A stretch of DNA of 12,825 nt, taken from assembly GCA_041743485.1 (NCBI GenBank), contig JBGTMR010000054.1, positions 1 through 12,825 on the forward strand, read 5' to 3'. Positions 6,802 to 12,825 of the stretch are shown here, in pieces. The position numbers and the translations under genes are program-made. Source of the DNA: JANDLT01 sp041743485 (lineage in GTDB: Bacteria; Acidobacteriota; Blastocatellia; Pyrinomonadales; Pyrinomonadaceae). Each line of letters begins with the position of its first letter. Within the stretch, counting starts at the first letter, position 1. The notes beneath the pieces are model-generated. The model did not search any database and was not told the DNA's origin. It saw only the letters and a program-made list of their open reading frames with translations.

Positions 6802-6878
6802 GTTTAATGTTCAAAGTTAAAACAGCGATGACACGCTTCGACTTGAGACGCTTCGACTTGAAACATTGAACATTAAAC
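6802..6878. repeat. heptad-built hairpin after the histidine kinase gene, with internal 15-bp tandem duplication
   Basis: Arms 6802-6818 and 6862-6878 pair over 17 bp with one mismatch (13 bp perfect). The left arm reads as 7-bp units GTTTAAT, GTTCAAA, GTTAAAA and the right arm as AAACATT, GAACATT, AAACCTG. The loop contains two 15-bp units (6833-6847 and 6848-6862), identical at 14 of 15 positions, core ACGCTTCGACTTGA. It starts 8 bases past the kinase stop codon when read on the - strand. It may act as a transcript end or 3' stabiliser (inference). Confidence 0.7.
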
Positions 6879-6886
6879 CTGCCCTG

Positions 6887-8992
6887 TCACGCGACGGGCA
6901 GTGTGATAGTGAAAGTCGTGCCGCGTCCGGCGGCGGATTCGACCACGATGCGCCCGCCGTGTTCGGTCACGATACCATAACAAACCGCGAGTCCGAGTCC
7001 CGTCCCCTGCCCGATTTCCTTTGTCGTATAGAACGGGTCGAAGATTTTCGGCAAGTTTTCAGAAGCGATGCCGATGCCCGTGTCGCTGACTTCGACGATG
7101 ATGTTCGTCCGTTTGTTTTTCAATTCGCTTTCGCGCGCGCGTAGAGTTAATTTGCCGCCCTCCGGCATCGCATCAATCGCATTGGTTGAAAGCGCGATGA
7201 CAGCTTGCTGGAGTTGACCTTCATCGCCGGAAAGGAACGGTAAATCTTCCGCCGCGTCGGTTAAGATTTCGATGTTGCGCCCGCGTTGCTGATGCATCAG
7301 AAGACGCGCGGCGGATTCCAAAATCACTTTCATCGAAACCGGGCGATGCTCTCCAGCGCGCATCCGCGAGAAGTCGAGTAAGCCGTTCGTGATTGATTTG
7401 CACCGGAAGGCTTCACTGCGAATTAGTCCCAAGTATTCGCGCAAGTCATCCACTTCCTTCGACTCGCCGAACGAGCCTTCCAGCACGCGCGATTCCAGAG
7501 CTTCGGCACACGCCGAAATCGTCGCCAGAGGATTGTTAATTTCATGTACGACTCCGGCGGCGAGACGCCCGACGGCGGCGAGTTTTTCCGCCCGTGCGAC
7601 CGCGCGATTAGCTTCAACGCGCGCGGTCGTATCTTCGCCGACCGTGATGACGTGCGAGACGTTTCCGGTTTCATCGGCGCGCATCGGAATTTTGCTTACG
7701 AGCCAATGCTTCGTCGCGCCGTTTTCATCAATCGTCGTTTGTTCGATGCGTTCGATGGCGGCGTTGGAAAAGGCGCGCGCGAATTCCTTTTCAAGCACCC
7801 GGCGCGGCTGGCGCGTTAAGACCTCGAAGACGCTGCGCCCGATGGCATCCTCGCGCGGGATACCCTGCGTGCCGAGTTCACGATTGCGATTCCACGCAAC
7901 GATGTCGTAGTCCGCATCAATCGCGTAAAGCGACAGTGGAAGACTGTCAATAATCGCTTCGGTGAAGCGGCGACCGCGCTCGATTTCCGCCGTCCGTCGT
8001 TCGACTTCCGCCGCGAGGTAACCGGCTTGACGCGCGGTTTCGACGTACAAAGACGAGATGTGCGCGGCGAGGGCGGCGACCTGCGCGGCGGCTTCGGCGA
8101 GGCGTTCTTCGCTCGCGGTGAAATCTTCTTCCCGGTCAAACGCGACGATGAGCGCGCCGTGTGTGCGATTCCCGAAACGAAGCGCGACCGCAAATTCCAA
8201 CGTGTGCCGCTTGTCCTTAATGATAAAGCGCGCTTGTTCGACCAACCGCTCGGTGAATCGCTCGCTGACTTTTTCGCGCTCATCCGTGACTTCGGACGCC
8301 GCCGTCGCGTGCCATTTCTCGTAAGCATCGAGGTTAATCAAGTTCGCACCTTCGAGGCTGCCTTCGCGGTCGAACACGGCGACAATCGCTTCGGCATCAG
8401 GGGCATCATCACGAAGGACGACGGCGCACAATGCGGCATTCATCGCGGCGAACGTTGCCCCCGCGACTTGTCTGGCGACCTGCACGGGTTCGAGCGTGTG
8501 AAGCAAACTGCGTCCCAAGTCCGCGATGAAAGCGAGTTCACGATTCGTTCCGGCGAGGCTTCCTTCGCGCATCGCGGCTTCGAGATGCCCGTTCATACGC
8601 GCCAAGATTTCTCCGGCGGGCGAAGTCTTGATGATGAAATCATCCGCTCCCGAAGCGAAGGCTTCGACCTGTCGCTGTTCGTTGGCGGCGTCTGCGGTGA
8701 CGATAATCGGCACACGAGAGTTTTGGTTTGGCGCGCGGGCTGAAATTGTCGGACTCGAACGCAACAGGCGGCACAACGCGAGTCCGTCAACGCCCGGCAA
8801 TTCGATGTCGAGAAAGATGATGTCGCACGTATCGGCGTGAACGAGCCGCAAAGCTCCGGTCGCATCGCCCGCCGTCAGAACGCGATACCCTGCCGATTCC
8901 AAAAGACGCTGCAAACGCGCCCGCGCCGTCGTGTCGGCATCCACGACCAGCACAGTTGAAAACAACGCATTAGCGCGAGAGGCTTCGGTCAT
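6887..8992 (-). CDS. soluble hybrid histidine kinase (REC-GAF-PAS-HisKA-HATPase_c)
   Basis: 701 residues from ATG 8992; a GTG three codons upstream (9001) is equally possible because neither has a good ribosome binding site. Receiver domain (about 12-135): Asp62 in FLDIELPGVDG, Thr in IIVTADA, Lys122 in IIKTS, where the usual Lys-Pro is Lys-Thr and a Ser/Pro/Asn-rich insertion lengthens the domain. A GAF-like region follows (about 140-330), then a short coiled segment (VERRTAEIERGRR) and a PAS domain (about 343-465, AIIDSLPLSLYAIDADYDIVAWN). The dimerisation H-box is VGRLAAGVVHEINNPLATI with His483. The ATPase domain shows the N-box STNAIDAM (Asn604), DTGIGI (Asp637), IFDPFYTTK and GQGTGLGL. 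There is no membrane segment, so it senses an internal cue or receives phosphate from another kinase at its N-terminal receiver. The NtrC-type regulator downstream is the probable output. Class resembles NtrB-like kinases. Confidence 0.94.
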   Translation of the reverse strand: MTEASRANALFSTVLVVDADTTARARLQRLLESAGYRVLTAGDATGALRLVHADTCDIIFLDIELPGVDGLALCRLLRSSPTISARAPNQNSRVPIIVTADAANEQRQVEAFASGADDFIIKTSPAGEILARMNGHLEAAMREGSLAGTNRELAFIADLGRSLLHTLEPVQVARQVAGATFAAMNAALCAVVLRDDAPDAEAIVAVFDREGSLEGANLINLDAYEKWHATAASEVTDEREKVSERFTERLVEQARFIIKDKRHTLEFAVALRFGNRTHGALIVAFDREEDFTASEERLAEAAAQVAALAAHISSLYVETARQAGYLAAEVERRTAEIERGRRFTEAIIDSLPLSLYAIDADYDIVAWNRNRELGTQGIPREDAIGRSVFEVLTRQPRRVLEKEFARAFSNAAIERIEQTTIDENGATKHWLVSKIPMRADETGNVSHVITVGEDTTARVEANRAVARAEKLAAVGRLAAGVVHEINNPLATISACAEALESRVLEGSFGESKEVDDLREYLGLIRSEAFRCKSITNGLLDFSRMRAGEHRPVSMKVILESAARLLMHQQRGRNIEILTDAAEDLPFLSGDEGQLQQAVIALSTNAIDAMPEGGKLTLRARESELKNKRTNIIVEVSDTGIGIASENLPKIFDPFYTTKEIGQGTGLGLAVCYGIVTEHGGRIVVESAAGRGTTFTITLPVA

Positions 8993-9118
8993 CAAGTTCA
9001 CTTAAAAAGATGCGCGCGGGAACGCAACTACGGTTAATCAATTTGTGAATTTGCAAAAAGGGCAATCGGAGCTATTCAGGGGAAATTCAACCGATTGAGT
9101 AAGGCGGGAATAAACATC

Positions 9119-9157
9119 AAGGGCGCGGCATCCGGTACACGCCGATGCCGCGCCCTT
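9119..9157. terminator. strong GC-rich hairpin between c-di-GMP gene and kinase gene
   Basis: A perfect 14-bp stem AAGGGCGCGGCATC (9119-9132) with GATGCCGCGCCCTT (9144-9157) and an 11-base loop. No run of T follows on either strand (CTGTGATT on +, GATGTTTATT on -), so terminator function is inferred from stability and position, between the end of the HD-GYP gene and the start of the kinase gene. The 118 bases from here to the kinase hold only a weak 7-bp inverted repeat (9063-9069 with 9091-9097) and no recognisable promoter. Confidence 0.5.
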
Positions 9158-9192
9158 CTGTGATTGAAAAGGATGCGCGGGGGAAAGTCAAG

Positions 9193-9291
<99 letters not shown>

Positions 9292-9292
<1 letters not shown>

Positions 9293-12009
9293 TAATTTAT
9301 CGCCGTCGAAGCAAAGTCGCTGGCGTCGAGGTTGATGGCGGCTTCGGTCGGATGACCCTGTTTGTGGTGTGATTTCTGGTGATACATCGCGGCGTCGGCG
9401 GCGACGAGTACGTTATCGAGCGTGTCACCGTCGGACGGAAAGCGTGCCGCCCCGATGCTGATGCCGACGCGGGCGCGGGCGTCGCCGCGAACGTGAAGGC
9501 TGAAGTCGTTGACGGCGCGCTCTATGCGGCGGCGCAGTTCGTTAATCTGCACGATGTCCATGTCCTGTACGATGGCGACGAATTCATCGCCCGCGTAACG
9601 CGCGAGGAAATCGTATTCGCGCATCTGCGTACTAAGCACACCGGAGATTTCGCGCAACATCAAGTCGCCGATTTTATGACCGAAGGTATCGTTGACTTTC
9701 TTGAAGTCGTCGAGGTCGAGCATCACGACTTGGAAACTGCCGCCCGTGCGTCGGGCGCGCGAAGCTTCTTCGTCAAAGCGAACGTGAAGGGCGCGTGAGT
9801 TGGGCAAGCCGGTCAGCGAATCGGTCAAAGAGTTCGATTCGATTTCGGCGTGGTGCATCGCGTTCCCCAGCGCGTCACTCGCAAGGCGGGTCACGGTTTC
9901 GAGCAAGCGCAAATGGTCTTCGGTGTAGGCTTCGGCGGTGAACGAATAGACGGCGAGTACCCCGATTAACTGTTCGCCGCGCACCAGCGGCAGAGCCATC
10001 ACACTTTCAAAGCGCGTTCCGGCGGGCAATTCCACGTCGCGCCAATCAAGCATCGGGTCAACCTGTCCGGTCGAACCTTTGACCGCGTGACGGTTGGCGA
10101 GAACAAACCCCGTGATGCCTTCGCCGCTCGTGACGACGTGGCTTTTCAAAACATCGGCGTAGCGTCCGGCGGCGTGCGCGGCGGTCGCCGTCTGACTTTG
10201 TTCGTCATAGAGATAGACCGCGCAAGTGTCGAACGGGACGACGTTGCCGACTTTATTGACGATAATCGAAACGATGTCTTGCAGGTCGAGCGACGAACCG
10301 AACGTGCGCGCGATTTCATAAAGGGCATGAGCTTCGCGGTGCGCGTCGCGGATTTGGTCGAGGTAGGACGGCACGACACCCGCGCTGCGTACAGGATTCG
10401 TTTGCATCATCCGCGAGACGACGCGCTTTCCGCCAAAGACGTTTGATGCACTCGGCAAATTGTCGGTCACGCTGCCGCCGTCGTGATTGTTGTGAACCTG
10501 CGACGTGCGGGCTATCGCGTGTGAAGCTTGCGATGCATCGTCATATTTTTCCGTCGTCATCGGAACTTCGCGTGGTGAGGTGTCAAGCTTCGCATTATCA
10601 ATTTTCGTTGCGCCGGTTTCGCGCACATCGCCCGCTTCAATCGCACTGTAACAATCGAGATTCTTCGCGGCGATACTGACATCGAAGCGGTCTATATTGT
10701 TCAGGAAAGTTTCGACGACTTGCGGGTCGAAGTGGCTGCCCGCTCCGCGTTGTAACAGCGCACTCGCTTCAGGGCGCGACAGTGCGCGGCGATACGGGCG
10801 TTCTTCGCGCACCGTGTCAAACGCATCAACGACCGCGAGCAGACGCGCCGTTAAGGGAATCTGTTCGCCGCGCAGACCGTTCGGATAGCCGCGCCCGTCC
10901 CACCTTTCATGGTGATGAAGCACGACGGGAACAACCGGATAGGGAAAGCCGACGCGCTCTAAAATCTGCGCTCCGACTTTCGTGTGAATCTTCATCCGCT
11001 CGAACTCGGCGGCGGTCAATTCGCCGGGTTTGTTCAAGATATAGTCGGGGACGGCGAGTTTGCCGATGTCGTGCAGTAAAGCTCCGGCGTCCAAAGCTTC
11101 GAGTTCGTCGGGTTTCAAATCGAACAACTTGCCCATCTCGGCGGCGTAAAGTTGGACGCGGCGAACGTGGAAGTGTGAGGTTTGATCTTTCGCGTCAATC
11201 GCGGTCGCAAGTGCTTCGACGGTCGCCAGATGAAGGCGGCTCATCTCGGCGGCGTGGCGCGTTTGTTCATCAACACGCTCGAAATAGACGCGGTACGTCG
11301 CAAACGTCGCGGCGACGATGGCAACGCCAAGCACGACCTGAAGGGGTCCGAAATTGACGATGGCTTGATGGACGAACAACGCGGCGAGGGCGGCGGCGAA
11401 AAACGAAAGCGAAGTCCAAAGGTAATTGTCGCGCCAGAATTGCCACACCGGACGACGACTCTTGAGGGCTTGCAGTCCGGCGATTAAACCCGTGTTGAAA
11501 ATGAAATGTGTGAATCCCATCGCAACGACGGCTAATATCAAAGCACTTAGCGGAACATCGGTCGTGCCGAGCGGGTACGACGCGATGTTGCCGCCCGCAT
11601 ATGCGGCAAGCGTCAGGTAGAAAACTTTTCCGGCGACGAGTCCGGCGACGGAAGCGAATGCGGGCGCGCCGAGACGTGTCGCCATGCGCCGCGAACCGCG
11701 CAGCGAACCGACGGCGGAATCGAGTCCGGCGAGCATCACCGCCGCCGGAACGCCGAGCATTATCGCGCCGAGAAACACGAACACATCCGCTGCCGTCACG
11801 CTTTCCTGACGATGAGGAATGCGAACCGGATGCAGACTCGAAAGCACGACGCCGCCCGCCAGAGCGACGAGCGACAAGCCGTTTGAGAGCGTCCACGAAG
11901 TCAGACTCTCGTAAAAACTCCACGCCAACGCCGCCACTCCCAGCGTCATCATCAGCCACCAGTAGAGGCGCGCCGCCAAGTTGTAATCGGACATATCGAA
12001 CGATTTCAT
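9292..12009 (-). CDS. membrane c-di-GMP signalling protein (7TM-HD-GYP-GAF-GGDEF)
   Basis: 905 residues from ATG 12009; ATG 11994 (MSDYNLAARLYWW) is an alternative, neither with a clear ribosome binding site. About seven hydrophobic segments occupy residues 14-240 and form a membrane sensor I cannot name. The HD-GYP phosphodiesterase domain (about 260-435) has the metal pair His313/Asp314 in LLHDIGK and the signature HHERWDGRGYP at 366-376, so it looks active in hydrolysing c-di-GMP. A polar, probably disordered linker of about 110 residues follows, then a GAF domain (about 564-718) and a GGDEF cyclase domain (about 727-888). Its active-site motif is AGDEF at 806-810, an accepted variant, with an inhibitory RxxD site (REYD 797-800). 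Synthesis and breakdown may thus be coupled in one protein, with product feedback. It is first of three same-strand signalling genes and divergent from the S9 peptidase. Which activity dominates cannot be read from sequence. Confidence 0.95.
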
Positions 12010-12563
12010 GTTAGGTCTTTAGCTCCGTGCGGGGGTTCAAAAGGTGCGGAGAGTTTTGAGTTGTATCGGTCAAGATAAAATAAGAAATCCGCATAATCGC
12101 CCGAACTACTTATGCCGGAGGCACTCGGCTTAGATTAAGCTCCGGCGATTAAGCGGGGTGTAAGAATCAGGCTTTCGATTGAGATGTGGGGCAGTGCCTG
12201 ATTCGCATCTGGGGTGAAATTAAATTTTGGCGCGACTTGCATGGGTTCGTCCCGTGCGGTGGACTTGCCCGCGTCAGTCAAGCTTTTGCAGGCTTAACTC
12301 AAAAGCCGCGCCGACCTTACCTTTAACAACCTTCGTGCCACGCTCGAATAACGGCGAATCACTCGCACCATCCACCGCATTCCCTTTATAAAGCGGCAAT
12401 CGCCGGAAAAAAGGCTCATCACGTCCGACAACCGCGCACGTCAAATTGACAAGTCAAAGTGGCGGTAAGGCGTCAAAAGGCTTGATGACGTTTGTTTCGC
12501 TTGCCGCGAAATCTGTGATAAAACCCAAATCACATCACACCGCTTTCGGAGATTCCTAAACTT
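12010..12563. other. 554-bp divergent intergenic region
   Basis: This separates the c-di-GMP gene (-) and the S9 peptidase (+), so it should hold promoters for both. It contains several inverted repeats (see 12095-12204), another of 7 bp at 12282-12288 with 12300-12306, and no open frame with a credible ribosome binding site. For the peptidase a weak extended -10-like TGTGATAAA lies at 12514-12522 with no good -35. For the - strand gene, TTGACC at about 12066-12071 (read on the - strand) is -35-like but lacks a -10 partner. GGAG at 12548-12551 is the peptidase ribosome binding site. Confidence 0.5.
12095..12204 (-). promoter_or_regulatory. possible structured leader upstream of the c-di-GMP gene
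   Basis: Three inverted repeats cluster here: AATCGCC/GGCGATT (12095-12101 with 12144-12150), GCCGGAG/CTCCGGC (12114-12120 with 12140-12146, sharing bases with the first so they would be alternatives), and GAATCAGGC/GCCTGATTC (12164-12172 with 12196-12204). The first two are mutually exclusive pairings, as seen in switching leaders, but I find no match to a known riboswitch consensus and the transcription start is unknown. Strand is assigned only because the nearer gene start (12009) is on the - strand. Confidence 0.25.
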
Positions 12564-12825
12564 ATGCGTTCAACCCGTCGTCTCTTAACATCCGCTCTCG
12601 GTTTGCTCATCTTCGCGCACGTCGCGGGAGCGCAAAACGCGAACCGCCTAAACGCCGAACAATTTCTCGATTTCGTGTTCGTGCAAAATCCGCAGATTTC
12701 ACCGGACGGCAAACAAATCGTTTATACGCGCCGCACGCCCGACAAAATCAATGACCGTTACGACAATGAATTATGGATGGTCGGCACGGACGGCACGCGC
12801 CACCGCTTCTTCGCCAAAGGCTCAA
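12564..12825 (+). CDS. secreted S9-type peptidase, N-terminal fragment
   Basis: The frame opens at ATG 12564 (GGAG 12 bases upstream) and is still open at the window end, giving 87 residues. A signal peptide (MRSTRRLLTSALGLLIFAHVAGA) with cleavage near Ala23 is followed by LNAEQFLDFVFVQNPQISPD. The stretch PQISPDGKQIVYTR...NELWMVGTDGTRHRFF is the first blade of the WD40-like beta-propeller that precedes the alpha/beta-hydrolase domain in prolyl-oligopeptidase/acylaminoacyl-peptidase family S9 enzymes. The catalytic Ser-Asp-His domain would lie outside the window. A TolB-like propeller protein without protease domain is the alternative. Probably exported to periplasm or outside, degrading short peptides. 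Confidence 0.8.
   Translation, partial: MRSTRRLLTSALGLLIFAHVAGAQNANRLNAEQFLDFVFVQNPQISPDGKQIVYTRRTPDKINDRYDNELWMVGTDGTRHRFFAKGS

Noticed and set aside
8027..8743. 238-codon open frame on the + strand
   Set aside because: It lies wholly antisense to the histidine kinase, whose domains are unmistakable; it has no recognisable motif. GC-rich, Arg/Asp-rich shadow frames also occur opposite the other large genes (for example 460-900 and 11270-11959).
8992..9060. Sigma-54 -12-like TTTTTGCA upstream of the kinase gene
   Set aside because: No GG element occurs at the required distance upstream.
12241..12297. 18-residue open frame starting ATG 12241
   Set aside because: No ribosome binding site, no signal or repeat feature, and a short frame is expected by chance.
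12010..12563. c-di-GMP riboswitch (GEMM type) beside the c-di-GMP gene
   Set aside because: I looked for its conserved core on both strands and did not see it.

Overview
The window (about 55% GC by eye) looks like a chromosomal segment of a Gram-negative soil or heterotrophic bacterium, most plausibly an Acidobacteriota (Blastocatellia-like). That placement is inferred from the gene mix: a kynureninase-like gene beside tryptophan 2,3-dioxygenase, a PEP-CTERM protein, large GAF/PAS signalling proteins, a secreted S9 peptidase, and abundant intergenic hairpin repeats. No rRNA or other phylogenetic marker is present, so the placement is tentative. All positions were read by hand.

Left part, + strand. 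The window opens inside a kynureninase-like PLP enzyme (1-1002). It is followed after 25 bases by tryptophan 2,3-dioxygenase (1028-1906), so this is very probably a tryptophan-catabolic operon. A 207-bp, almost perfectly symmetric repeat element (1913-2119) separates it from a secreted protein (2144-3943) that I read as a divergent, compact copper amine oxidase relative. A PEP-CTERM surface protein (4168-4920) with a clear intrinsic terminator follows.

Middle and right part, - strand. Three signalling genes are read in the order 12009 to 5021. They are a membrane HD-GYP-GAF-GGDEF protein (c-di-GMP turnover), a soluble receiver-GAF-PAS histidine kinase, and an NtrC-type sigma-54 activator. The kinase and activator are probably a two-component pair although 397 bp of repeats lie between them. 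A divergent secreted S9-type peptidase starts at 12564 and runs off the window.

The most unusual content is intergenic. (1) Between kinase and regulator lie two inverted copies of a roughly 70-nt three-hairpin element. Loops and linkers are nearly identical, while stem bases differ in compensating pairs. (2) Hairpins with the same TTCA loop occur inside the 207-bp element. (3) Three genes are followed within about 0-8 bases of their stop codons by long hairpins whose arms are built from 7-bp units of unrelated sequence. These look like mobile or structure-selected repeat families, possibly used as transcript ends. No transposase, integrase, CRISPR array, tRNA or rRNA was seen.
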